Below are positions 1 through 8,320 of a DNA stretch of 64,000 nt, piece by piece. Under the pieces are notes generated by a model. The model made no database searches, had not been told where the DNA came from, and was given only the letters and a program-made list of their open reading frames with translations. Every line of letters starts with the position of its first letter. Position 1 is the stretch's first letter. A program made the position numbers and the translations under genes. Source of the stretch: Nitrospira sp. (GTDB lineage: Bacteria; Nitrospirota; Nitrospiria; Nitrospirales; Nitrospiraceae). The stretch spans positions 310,001-374,000 of the forward strand of contig JARFXO010000006.1 in the NCBI GenBank assembly GCA_029194665.1, written 5' to 3'.

Positions 1-1326
1 TCTATGGCGAGCACCATGGTTCTCGCCCGTTTCCTCGTCGATCGAGGTGAACTTCGTTCAAAACACGGACGGGTGATGATCGGTATTGCCCTGGTGGAAG
101 ACGTTGCGGTCGTCGTCATGACGGTGCTCATGTCGGCCCTCGGAGAATTCGACTCGGGGCGCTTGCTCGTGATCGGCAAAGCCTTTGCGAAGGCGATGCT
201 GATCCTAGCGCCGGTCGGATACTTGGGCGCCAAAGTCATCCCGCCGATCTTGACGCACGTCGCCAGGACACAAAACCATGAACTGTTCTTGCTCGTGACA
301 CTGGCCATCAGCCTTGGGACCGCCGCCGTCACGCAGATGGTCGGACTGTCCCTCGCGCTGGGAGCCTTCCTGGCCGGCCTCATTATCAGCGCATCAGAGT
401 ATGGGCACGAAACCTTGGCCAGGCTGCTCTCGCTACGCGATGCCTTCGTCGCGCTCTTCTTCGTGACCATCGGCATTCTGATCGACCCACGCGTGATCAT
501 CGATAACCTTTCTCTCCTTGCCACCATGATCGGCTTGATCGTGGCCGGGATGTTCACGATTTGGACAACCATCGTGCGGATGTTTGGCTACTCTTGGCCC
601 ACGGCATGCCTGGTGGGGATCGGTCTCACCCAAATCGGCGAATTCTCGTTTGTCCTGGTGCAGGTTGCAAAAGGGGCAGGCCATGTCGGCAGCGAAGTCT
701 ACAATGCGACGCTTGCCGCCTCCGTCATCACCATTCTCATGAATGCGGCTCTCGTCCGGTATGTACCTGGGTGGATAGGTCGGAGACGGCTCGCCCATGA
801 TCAGCACGACATGGCGCCCTGGCCGCCGGAAGGCGACCCGCTCCGACAACATGTCGTCCTGTGTGGATTTGGACGAGTCGGCAGCTCGCTCGGAAGAGCG
901 TTGGAGACCTTCAGTCTTCCCTACGTGGTCATCGACCGAAATCCCGACACCATTCGCCAGTTGCAGGCCAGACACATTGCCTGCCTCTATGGAGACGCCT
1001 CCCACCGCGAATTGCTCATAAAGGCCGGAGCGGAGGATGCGTCTCTGATCATCGTAGCACTGCCTGAAATTGAATCTGCCGCGCTCACAGTGCGCCGCCT
1101 CCGCGCCCTCAATCCGAAAGTCCCGATCTTAGCTCGAGCACATGGATCAGCGGAAGCGGAACGACTTGGTACGGTTGGTGCAGCCGAGGTGATTCAGCCT
1201 GAAGTCGAGGCGTCGGCAACACTCATCAGACATGCCTTGGCCTGGTTCGGAGTACCGAAGGACCGCATTCTGGACTATGTGGAACAATACCGGCAACCCA
1301 TGGAAACGAAGCGGCAATCGAGTTAA
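1..1326 (+). CDS. Kef-type K+/H+ (CPA2) antiporter with TrkA-N domain, 5' end cut by window edge
   Basis: Inner-membrane monovalent cation/proton antiporter of the CPA2 family. The reading frame is open to base 1, so the N-terminus lies outside the window. The visible 441 residues start in the conserved helix around 'STMVLARFLVDRGEL', continue through about eight hydrophobic segments, and end in a cytosolic Rossmann domain from about residue 283 with the nucleotide motif GFGRVG and the 'VIDRNPD' acidic end of strand 2. That is the KefB/KefC layout, in which the TrkA-N domain gates the channel by binding nucleotide. The ion specificity (K+ or Na+) cannot be read from sequence. The gene ends 5 bp from the convergent metallo-hydrolase gene. 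Confidence 0.9.
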   Translation, partial: SMASTMVLARFLVDRGELRSKHGRVMIGIALVEDVAVVVMTVLMSALGEFDSGRLLVIGKAFAKAMLILAPVGYLGAKVIPPILTHVARTQNHELFLLVTLAISLGTAAVTQMVGLSLALGAFLAGLIISASEYGHETLARLLSLRDAFVALFFVTIGILIDPRVIIDNLSLLATMIGLIVAGMFTIWTTIVRMFGYSWPTACLVGIGLTQIGEFSFVLVQVAKGAGHVGSEVYNATLAASVITILMNAALVRYVPGWIGRRRLAHDQHDMAPWPPEGDPLRQHVVLCGFGRVGSSLGRALETFSLPYVVIDRNPDTIRQLQARHIACLYGDASHRELLIKAGAEDASLIIVALPEIESAALTVRRLRALNPKVPILARAHGSAEAERLGTVGAAEVIQPEVEASATLIRHALAWFGVPKDRILDYVEQYRQPMETKRQSS

Positions 1327-1331
1327 TCTCG

Positions 1332-2204
1332 TCAGCGACGTTCCTTCCGCTGCTGCGAGAGGTACCGGTACATCCCCTCCACATTCTCCGGGAACCAATC
1401 AGCGTAGCGCTGCCACTGCTCGTACTTGGGAAGCCGCACAGTTTTTTTCGCCTCTTCCACACTCGCCCCCTTGCGGACCTGCTCCTCCACGGCCGCTCTG
1501 AGGTCTTCCAGGTAGCCGCGAAATTGTCGCACATGCTCCTTCTTCCCGATTTTGCCGTGGCCTGGGACTAGAGTCTCGAAGTCCAATTGCTCGACCTGTT
1601 TGAGCGATTCGATCCAGTCGTCCGGATAATCGCTCTGCATCGTGCGGTAGGCCACCGTCTCGACCGGGATGAAATCGACGGCAAAGAGGAGCTTGTTTTG
1701 TGGGAGCAGGACGACGAGGCTGTTATCCGAGTGGTTCTTCCCGGTATAGATCAACTCGACATGTTTCCCCCCGAGGTCGATCGACATCCGGTCGGTGAAG
1801 GTGAGGTCCGGGACCGGAGTGTTCGGATCCGCTGCTTGGAGAATTTTTTCCCGCGCCGCCGCATGGCTGACGAAGCATGCCTGATCGGCGAAGACGCTGC
1901 CGCCGGTGATGTGATCATCGTGGTGGTGGCTGTAGATCACATAACGGACCGGCTGATCGGTCAGGGTCTCGATCTTGGCCTTGAGCCAGGCCGCCGCATC
2001 GGAACTGATCGGATCGGTCACGACCACGCCCTTCGGCGTCGTGATGAAAATAGATTGATGAAAGTGATGCCGGAACAGATAGACGTCCTCGGCCAGCTCG
2101 GTGACCTCATCATCGGGCGGAGACTGTTGTGCAAACACCCTCTGACCGTCAAACAACAGACATCCGACTATCAACACAAAGAAGAACCATTTCGAGATCG
2201 ACAT
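1332..2204 (-). CDS. Secreted metallo-beta-lactamase-fold hydrolase
   Basis: A 290-residue MBL-fold protein, probably periplasmic. Residues 1-25 form a signal peptide ending in VFAQ. The metal site is clear: H93, H95, D97 and H98 in 'SHHHDDHITGG', a further His in 'CFVSHAA', an Asp in 'LLFAVDFIP' and the late His in 'LVPGHG'. These are the ligands of a two-metal MBL hydrolase. The arrangement resembles the SoxH / quinoprotein-relay-associated group rather than true beta-lactamases, and no substrate can be assigned. The ATG start has a strong AAGGAG 8 bases upstream. It is convergent with the antiporter gene and stands alone on its strand for about 120 bp upstream. Confidence 0.85.
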   Translation of the reverse strand: MSISKWFFFVLIVGCLLFDGQRVFAQQSPPDDEVTELAEDVYLFRHHFHQSIFITTPKGVVVTDPISSDAAAWLKAKIETLTDQPVRYVIYSHHHDDHITGGSVFADQACFVSHAAAREKILQAADPNTPVPDLTFTDRMSIDLGGKHVELIYTGKNHSDNSLVVLLPQNKLLFAVDFIPVETVAYRTMQSDYPDDWIESLKQVEQLDFETLVPGHGKIGKKEHVRQFRGYLEDLRAAVEEQVRKGASVEEAKKTVRLPKYEQWQRYADWFPENVEGMYRYLSQQRKERR

Positions 2205-2326
2205 GCCGTTCTCTCCTTACAGATGATTCAGGGCCTCGGCCTCACGCCCCGTTAGATCGTATTCGCCGGATTGAGCTGAGCGACTACCAGCCTTCTCGCT
2301 TGCTGCCTCTTGTCTCCACATCAGGA

Positions 2327-2773
2327 TTACAGATACAGCGGCTTGATGGGCGACACAACCGCTGCCGGGTCGTTCTTCCACACCGATTCCTCCGCATCCA
2401 CGTAGAGTTCCACCTCGTTCCCATCGGCATCTTTGAGATAGAGACTCTGGCTGACCGTGTGATCGCTCATGCCGTCGATCGAGATCCCTGCTTGTTCCAG
2501 CTCTCGTTTGGCCTGGCGCAGCTCATCGAGGCTGTCTCCGATTTTGATGCCGACGTGATAGAGCCCGCGACGCCTGCCCGGTGGAGGCCCGGGCGCATCG
2601 CCGACCTGGATCAACAGCAATTCGTGATGCGTACGACCGGAACTCAGTGCCGCCGCCGCTCCGTTGAAGATCCGCCCGACCTCCTTAAATCCCAGCAGAT
2701 CACGATAAAACGCCAACGAGCGTTCGAGATCCTTCACATAGAACACAACATGACCAAGGTAATGGGCTTTCAT
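2327..2773 (-). CDS. VOC (glyoxalase/bleomycin-resistance/dioxygenase) family protein
   Basis: A single-domain VOC protein of 148 residues, cytosolic. It has the paired beta-alpha-beta-beta-beta modules: 'GHVVFYVKDLERSLAFYRD' at the N-terminus with the first His ligand, 'HHELLLIQ' in the middle, 'HVGIKI' opening module two, and 'GNEVELYVD' supplying the Glu ligand near the end. The ligand set H/H/E fits a metal-dependent glyoxalase or extradiol-dioxygenase-like enzyme; the substrate is unknown. I chose the ATG at 2773 because AAGGGG sits 8 bases before it; a GTG at 2782 overlaps the stop of the upstream gene (GTGA) and is a possible alternative. It forms a two-gene unit with the gene ending at 2779. 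Confidence 0.85.
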   Translation of the reverse strand: MKAHYLGHVVFYVKDLERSLAFYRDLLGFKEVGRIFNGAAAALSSGRTHHELLLIQVGDAPGPPPGRRRGLYHVGIKIGDSLDELRQAKRELEQAGISIDGMSDHTVSQSLYLKDADGNEVELYVDAEESVWKNDPAAVVSPIKPLYL

Positions 2774-2778
2774 TTGAT

Positions 2779-3192
2779 TCACCCCTTGTTCTGGACGGAC
2801 TGCTTCAGCAATGCTCTGACCGTCGCGTGCTCCAGCCCGACATCGGGACTTCGTTGCAGTGCGTCGTGATACTGTCTACCGAATCCCTCCCCCTCTTCCG
2901 TCGGCATGAGGAGCCTCTGTGCAGAAGCAAGCAGAGCTGAGATTTCCTCAGGGGTTGAGGGGTCATTCTTTTCACTGAGTTCGTCGAGCTTGGTCATCAG
3001 TTGGGACAGCGGCCGCAACCAGGCGAACCAGGGATCGTTCAATACCAGCTGCAAAAGCGCTCCGTTGGACGGGATACGTCCATGCACGCGCTCATAGGAC
3101 ACCCGCTCGTTGTCCAGCAAGGCCTTGTGCAGACGAAGCAGAGCACGAAAAAGATCGTCCAGATGCGTGCGTGATCGGTCCGAACTCGACAA
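2779..3192 (-). CDS. Conserved hypothetical protein, helical, 137 aa
   Basis: I do not recognise a named function. The 137-residue product is predicted soluble and mostly helical, with a conserved-looking core 'ALLDNERVSYERVHGRIP' and 'LNDPWFAWLRPLSQLM'; similar proteins occur widely in bacteria as uncharacterised ORFs. The start is a TTG preceded by AAGGAG at a good 8-base distance, and there is no better ATG. It lies directly upstream of the VOC gene, with overlapping or near-overlapping ends, so the two are very probably cotranscribed. Confidence 0.7.
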   Translation of the reverse strand: MSSSDRSRTHLDDLFRALLRLHKALLDNERVSYERVHGRIPSNGALLQLVLNDPWFAWLRPLSQLMTKLDELSEKNDPSTPEEISALLASAQRLLMPTEEGEGFGRQYHDALQRSPDVGLEHATVRALLKQSVQNKG

Positions 3193-3269
3193 GCTCCCGT
3201 CTCCTTCCTTACTGGTTACTTCCAGAATTTCTTATCCAAGCTCATCGCTCGTCTCTCACGATACGCATT

Positions 3270-6200
3270 TCAAAGTTCCCCTTGCGCGGGCACCGAAGCA
3301 AGTCCGGTACGGTCTTCTCTGATTCTCTCTCGTTGGACAGGTCCGGTAACAGGCCTGCCCAACCTTCGGATCAGCATGAAGAACAAGGGGACAAACAAGA
3401 CGGAAAGGATCGTCGCGGCGATCATGCCGCCGAACACACCAGTCCCGATCGAATGACGACCGGCCGCCCCTGCTCCACCGGCCACGACCAACGGCACCAC
3501 ACCGAGAATAAACGCCAATGAGGTCATGAGGATGGGACGGAACCGAAGGCTGGCCGCTTCGATCGTCGCATCTCTCAACGGGAGGCCGTGCTGGTACCGT
3601 TGATTCGCGAACTCCACGATGAGAATGGCGTTCTTGGCCGCGAGCCCGATCAGTGTGACGAGGCCGATCTGGAAATAAATATCGTTGGCCATCCCCGACA
3701 ACCAGACCGCCGACAAGGCGCCGAACACGCCGAACGGTACGGCCAGGATCACGGCAAACGGGACGGTCCAACTCTCGTACTGAGCGGCCAGCACCAAAAA
3801 CACCATAAGCAAGCCGAATCCAAACGCGACAACCGACTGAGAGCCGGCTTTACGTTCCTGATAAGAAATGCCGCTCCAATCGAGATCGAACCCCTGAGGG
3901 GTCAAGACCTCTTGCGCCGCCCGCTCTAACGCATCGAGGGCCTGGCCTGAGCTGTAGCCCGGCGCCGCTGAACCCAGGACAAGGGCGGTATTGAATCCAT
4001 TGAAGTGAGTGACGGGGTCAGGCCCGCTGGAATAGCTCGTCGTCACCACTGTGTCGAGGGGGATCATCGTCGGTTCTCGGCCGTTCACTGCCCGAACGTA
4101 AATCTTACTGATATCGGCCGGGCGCGATCGATACTGAGGCTCCGCTTCGGTCTGGACCCGATAGACACGGCCGAATTTTACGAAATCGTTGATGTACAGG
4201 TTGCCGAAATAGGCCTGCAGCGTGTCGAACACTTCAGAGATGGGCACACCGAGCGCCTTGGCCCTCTCTCGATTGATCTTGGCGTGCACGCGGGGTGCGC
4301 TCACGCGAAAACTGGTACTGACCGCCCCGATCGCCGGGTCCTGCCTTGCCTGTTCGACGAACTCCTGAGCGAGCGCGCCGAACTGCTTAAAATCCCCACC
4401 GCTCGGGTCTTGCAGTTGCACGGAAAAGCCGCCGGTGGCGCCCAGGCCTCGAATCGAGGGAGCATTAAACGCCAGGATCAACGAACCGGGGATCTTCGCA
4501 AACTCTCCGAACGCGCCTCCGATCAGCGCCTTGACATGGTCCGGCTTGCTCTTCCGTTCATCCCAATGTTTGAGAGGCGCGAAGACGGTCGCCGTATTGG
4601 TTCCCCTGGTATTGAAGACGAAGTTCTGTCCCGAGAGCGCTTGTGTCCCATAGACCGCTGGCAGGGTATGGTAGTACTGCTCGATTCGATCGACGACTGC
4701 GTCCGTCCGCTTTTTCGACGCCCCATCCGGGAGCTGAACGACGGTAATAAAATATCCCTGGTCCTCTTCCGGCAAGAAGGCCATGGGAATCACCGTGAAC
4801 AATTTCACTGCGACACCGATCACGACCGCACAGAGCGCGAGCGAGAGCACCATGTGTTTCAACGTGAAACCCACGCTTGTCGAGTACCGAATCTGGACCC
4901 ATTCGAACAGCCGGTTAAATAGTCCGAAGAAGCCCTTGCGTCGCCCATGGCTCGGCTTCAGCACGAGTGCGCAGAGGGCCGGACTCAGCGTCAGTGCGAC
5001 GAACCCAGAAATCGCGACGGAGACCGCAATCGTGATGGCAAACTGTTTGTACAATTGCCCGGTGATCCCTCCGAGAAATCCCACCGGCACAAAGACCGCA
5101 CACAACACCAGCACAATGGCGATCACGGGGCCTGCCACCTCCTCCATGGCCTTCTTGGCCGCATCTTTCTGTGACAGTCCATTCGCCATGTGGCGCTCCA
5201 CGTTTTCCACAACCACAATGGCATCATCCACCACAATCCCGATGGCGAGCACCAAACCGAAGAGGGTGAGGGTATTGATCGAAAATCCCAGGGCCGCCAT
5301 CCCGGCAAAGGTTCCGATCAGCGAGACCGGAACCGCCAAGACGGGTATCAATGTGGCGCGCCAGCTTTGAAGAAAGAGGTACACCACCAGGACCACCAAG
5401 ATCATGGCTTCCCCTAAGGTCTTGACCACTTCCTTGATGGAGACATCGACAAAGCGTGTCGTGTCGTACGGAATGTCATAGGTGACGCCGGGTGGAAAGA
5501 TCTTGCTCAGCCTCTCCATTTCCCCGCGAATTCCCTTGACCGTGTCGAGGGCGTTGGCACCGGGTAACAGAAAAGTGAGAAGCAGCGCGGTGGGTTTGCG
5601 GTTATAACGGCCCTCGAGCACGTAGGATTGCGCCCCCAACTCGACCCGCGCGACATCTTTGAGACGAACCATCGACCCGTTCGGCATTGCTCGAACGATC
5701 ATATCCTCGAATTCGTGCACGTCGGACATGCGTCCGTCGGCAAAGAGCGGGAGGGTGAGCTCCGTGGAGATCGGCATGGGCTCCCGCCCGACGGTTCCGG
5801 CGGGGAAGTCACGGTTCTGTTCGCGCACGACATTCGCGATGTCGGTCGGTGTCAGACCCAACTGCGCCATACGCACTGGATCAAGGACGAGACGCATGCT
5901 GTAGTTCTGTTGTCCAAAGACCAGCGCATCGCCGACGCCGGGCAAGCGCTTGATATTGTCGAGGATGCGCAGGATCGCGAAATTCGAGAGAAACAGCGCA
6001 TCTTGCTGCGGATCGTCTGAATTCAGCACCATGACCGTCAGCAGATCCGGCGACATTTTTTTAACGGTCACTCCTTGACGAATGACTTCCGGCGGAAGCT
6101 GCGGCTCGGCAAGCTTCTGGCGATTCTGTGCCTGGACCTGCGCAATATCCACGTTCGTGCCGATTTCGAAGGTCAGCTTGATGGTCATGTGACCATCGTT

Positions 6201-6452
6201 CGTGCTCGTCGAATCGAAATAGAGAAGGTGATCGATCCCGGGAAGCTGCAACTCGATGGGGCGGGCGACCGATTCCGCCACGACTTCCGCGCTCGCACCG
6301 GGATAGTCGGCTTCGATCTGCACCACCGGGGGCGTGATTTCAGGAAATTGAGCGATGGGCAGGGCCAACATTGCCACGAGCCCTATCACCACGAGTACAA
6401 TGGAAAGAACTGAGGCAAAAATCGGCCGATCGATGAAAAACCCGAGGTTCAT
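3270..6452 (-). CDS. RND multidrug efflux pump inner-membrane subunit (HAE1 family, AcrB/MexB-like)
   Basis: The proton-driven pump subunit of a tripartite efflux system, 1060 residues, the usual length for HAE1 transporters. It opens with 'MNLGFFIDRPIFASVLSI', carries the TM4 proton-relay Asp pair in 'GIVVDDAIVVVENVERHM', has two large periplasmic loops and about 12 transmembrane helices, and ends with 'VLFVPLFFMLIRRLG'. The frame stays open 168 bases further upstream, but the ATG at 6452 overlaps the adaptor stop as ATGA and matches the family N-terminus. It is translationally coupled to the adaptor gene. No outer-membrane channel gene is adjacent, so it must share one. Substrates cannot be predicted. 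Confidence 0.95.
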   Translation of the reverse strand: MNLGFFIDRPIFASVLSIVLVVIGLVAMLALPIAQFPEITPPVVQIEADYPGASAEVVAESVARPIELQLPGIDHLLYFDSTSTNDGHMTIKLTFEIGTNVDIAQVQAQNRQKLAEPQLPPEVIRQGVTVKKMSPDLLTVMVLNSDDPQQDALFLSNFAILRILDNIKRLPGVGDALVFGQQNYSMRLVLDPVRMAQLGLTPTDIANVVREQNRDFPAGTVGREPMPISTELTLPLFADGRMSDVHEFEDMIVRAMPNGSMVRLKDVARVELGAQSYVLEGRYNRKPTALLLTFLLPGANALDTVKGIRGEMERLSKIFPPGVTYDIPYDTTRFVDVSIKEVVKTLGEAMILVVLVVYLFLQSWRATLIPVLAVPVSLIGTFAGMAALGFSINTLTLFGLVLAIGIVVDDAIVVVENVERHMANGLSQKDAAKKAMEEVAGPVIAIVLVLCAVFVPVGFLGGITGQLYKQFAITIAVSVAISGFVALTLSPALCALVLKPSHGRRKGFFGLFNRLFEWVQIRYSTSVGFTLKHMVLSLALCAVVIGVAVKLFTVIPMAFLPEEDQGYFITVVQLPDGASKKRTDAVVDRIEQYYHTLPAVYGTQALSGQNFVFNTRGTNTATVFAPLKHWDERKSKPDHVKALIGGAFGEFAKIPGSLILAFNAPSIRGLGATGGFSVQLQDPSGGDFKQFGALAQEFVEQARQDPAIGAVSTSFRVSAPRVHAKINRERAKALGVPISEVFDTLQAYFGNLYINDFVKFGRVYRVQTEAEPQYRSRPADISKIYVRAVNGREPTMIPLDTVVTTSYSSGPDPVTHFNGFNTALVLGSAAPGYSSGQALDALERAAQEVLTPQGFDLDWSGISYQERKAGSQSVVAFGFGLLMVFLVLAAQYESWTVPFAVILAVPFGVFGALSAVWLSGMANDIYFQIGLVTLIGLAAKNAILIVEFANQRYQHGLPLRDATIEAASLRFRPILMTSLAFILGVVPLVVAGGAGAAGRHSIGTGVFGGMIAATILSVLFVPLFFMLIRRLGRPVTGPVQRERIREDRTGLASVPAQGEL

Positions 6453-7654
6453 TTTGCCTGTTTCGCGCTGCCGACCGACGATGGAGGCGTCTTTGGTGTC
6501 GTTGAGGCAACCGTAACGGGCATGACCTGGGCGCCGGGAGCGACTCGCTGGAATCCCTCCACCATCACCCGTTCCCCTGCACGGAGCCCTTCCTCGATGA
6601 GCCACCGGTCTTCTTGCCAATCCGTCGCCTTCACGTCTCGGACTTCTACCTGGTCACCCTGTCCGACGACATAGACGACCGCGCCCTTTGGTCCCTGCTG
6701 GACCGCACGTTGCGGAACAAGGATGGCATTGGGTTTCGACACTCCGTGAAAGCGCACGGTCACGAACTGGCCGGGCAACAACACCCGGTCGGGGTTCGGG
6801 AACACCACCCGCGCTTGCCGGGAACCAGTCTGAACCTGCAACCCGATTTCAGCAAAATCCAACACTCCCTCATGCGCATAGGTCGTTCCGTCCACAAAGA
6901 TGATGGTGCCCGTCAACTTGTAGATTCCCGGGTGCTGAATCCGCTTCGACAGGGTGTCCCGCCGTCGCTTGAGGAGAAAACTCTCCGGCGCGCTCACGAT
7001 CACATACATGGGATCGACTTGATGAATGACCGTCAGGAGATCCGTCTGCGCGGTGACTAGCCGCCCCTGGTAGTAACGCGTTCGCTCGATCAAGCCGTCG
7101 ACCGGAGCCACGATCAGCGTATTGTCCAGATCGAACTTGGCCTTGACCAGATCCCCTTTAGCCGCTTCCAGCGCGGCCCGCGCGGCAAGATCTTCCGCAA
7201 TCGCATCGTCCACATCCTTTTGGCTGACGGCCTGCTCCACGAGCAACGGCTTGACACGCGCCAGATTTTGCTTGGCCTGGACGAGCCGCGCCTCGGCTTG
7301 CGCAACTCGTCCCTTCGCGCTCACGAATGCCGCCCGGAAGGGCACAGGATCGATCTCGTAGAGACGATCACCTTGCTTGACGTCGCGACCCTCGGGGAAA
7401 AACCGTTGCTTGATGATGCCGGTGACTTGCGGGCGAATCTCAACAATGCTCGACGCCTCGGCTTGCCCGATAAACTCCGGTTCATCGGGAAGAGTCTGAG
7501 CAAAAGTTTCAACGACCTGCACTTCGGGGATCGGACGAGGCGCGGAAGAGCCGGCTTCGCCCTTGCAGCCGAACAGGCCGGCTGCTCCGACGACGAAAAG
7601 CACGCCAATCACGAGCCTCATCGGTATCGGCTTAGTTCGCAAGACGTTTTTCAT
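6449..7654 (-). CDS. RND efflux periplasmic adaptor (membrane fusion) lipoprotein
   Basis: Periplasmic adaptor of the AcrA/MexA type, 401 residues from the ATG chosen here. The signal peptide ends in lipobox GLFGC with Cys30, so the protein should be lipid-anchored. It then shows the biotinyl-lipoyl-like half motif 'IVEIRPQVTGIIKQRFF', a helical hairpin at about 100-170 with 'KPLLVEQAVSQKDVDDA', the second lipoyl half 'NTLIVAPVDGLIERT', and the beta-barrel part 'VLLPGQFVTVRFHG'. The frame extends to a GTG at 7681, directly after a pseudogene stop, but the ATG at 7654 gives a normal lipoprotein leader. It is the first gene of the two-gene pump operon. Confidence 0.92.
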   Translation of the reverse strand: MKNVLRTKPIPMRLVIGVLFVVGAAGLFGCKGEAGSSAPRPIPEVQVVETFAQTLPDEPEFIGQAEASSIVEIRPQVTGIIKQRFFPEGRDVKQGDRLYEIDPVPFRAAFVSAKGRVAQAEARLVQAKQNLARVKPLLVEQAVSQKDVDDAIAEDLAARAALEAAKGDLVKAKFDLDNTLIVAPVDGLIERTRYYQGRLVTAQTDLLTVIHQVDPMYVIVSAPESFLLKRRRDTLSKRIQHPGIYKLTGTIIFVDGTTYAHEGVLDFAEIGLQVQTGSRQARVVFPNPDRVLLPGQFVTVRFHGVSKPNAILVPQRAVQQGPKGAVVYVVGQGDQVEVRDVKATDWQEDRWLIEEGLRAGERVMVEGFQRVAPGAQVMPVTVASTTPKTPPSSVGSAKQAK

Positions 7655-7681
7655 GACATACAACACGCGGTGAGAATCCAC

Positions 7682-7897
7682 TCAGCAAGCATGAGATGTC
7701 AAGGGCATGGTAATCACGATGTCGCCGGGTTGGGCGGTGTCGCTGGGTTCATGGGCCGGTTCTGCTCCTTGTGCAACTAAGGCCGTTGCTTTTTCAGGCG
7801 TGCGGTTGTAGACCTAAAGCATGAAGCCCGCCTTAAGCAGGTTGCCGGCCATTGCGCTACCCATCTTGCCAAGTCCAATGAATCCGATCGATTCCAT
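7682..7897 (-). pseudogene. Truncated copy of a beta-hydroxyacid (HIBADH-like) dehydrogenase, N-terminal part only
   Basis: Reading from ATG 7897 gives 71 residues that match the first 70 of the intact dehydrogenase at 14726-15631 almost throughout: 'MESIGFIGLGKMGSAMAGN' compared with 'MDSIGFIGLGKMGSAMAGN', and 'YNRTPEKATALVAQGAE' compared with 'YNRTAEKAAALVAQGAK'. An in-frame TAG replaces the His codon after 'AGFML', and the frame closes at TGA 7682, just where the efflux adaptor frame begins. A GAGGAG-like ribosome site is still present before the ATG. The catalytic half is missing, so this is a dead fragment. Confidence 0.85.
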
Positions 7898-8320
7898 AGC
7901 ATGAACTCCTCAGTTATCGCTCTAGTCCATATTCGTCCGGACCTTACTATGCTCGGTGCTGAGGTTGATCTCGTCGCTCACAGCCATGTAGCCGCCAATC
8001 CTACCAGCTCCTGACTCTTCCGTCATTCTGCTTGCATGCGTCCACTGTGTCAGTTATGCATGCCATGTCATAATTGTCACAAACGTTTGTTGAGATCCGA
8101 AGAAATCTATTTTAACCGTAAGCAGATTCACTGGGACAAATCATCTCGAAATATAAACCGACCTTCGTTCCGTTCACTGGCATCACGCTTGCTTCACTCG
8201 GCGATGCCATCAATTACCCGCTCAATTTCCTAAGGAGTCTTATTTTGAGGTTCTAAGACATTCAATTCTCGCCAGGCCAGAGACCGCGAGTCCAGAGCCA
8301 CAACCGAAAGGAGTATCTCG
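7898..8320. other. Intergenic stretch, AT-richer than its surroundings, no convincing gene
   Basis: This 423-bp gap separates the pseudogene from the multicopper oxidase. From about 8060 to 8235 the base composition is clearly more AT-rich than the neighbours. It contains a perfect 12-base palindrome at 8079-8090 (acaaacgtttgt), which could be an operator but has no second copy that I can find. A 34-codon minus-strand frame (7922-8026, starting 'MTEESGAGRIGGY') and a 65-codon plus-strand frame (8036-8233) are open; neither has a good ribosome site or a recognisable product. The region presumably holds the promoter of the oxidase gene. Confidence 0.4.

Noticed and set aside
6453-6620. N-terminal extension of the RND pump frame
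   Set aside because: It overlaps the adaptor gene; the ATG at 6452 gives the standard pump start and a 4-bp coupling overlap.
8036-8233. 65-codon plus-strand frame rich in His, Arg and Ser upstream of the oxidase
   Set aside because: No ribosome site, no recognisable fold, and it lies in an AT-rich promoter-like region.
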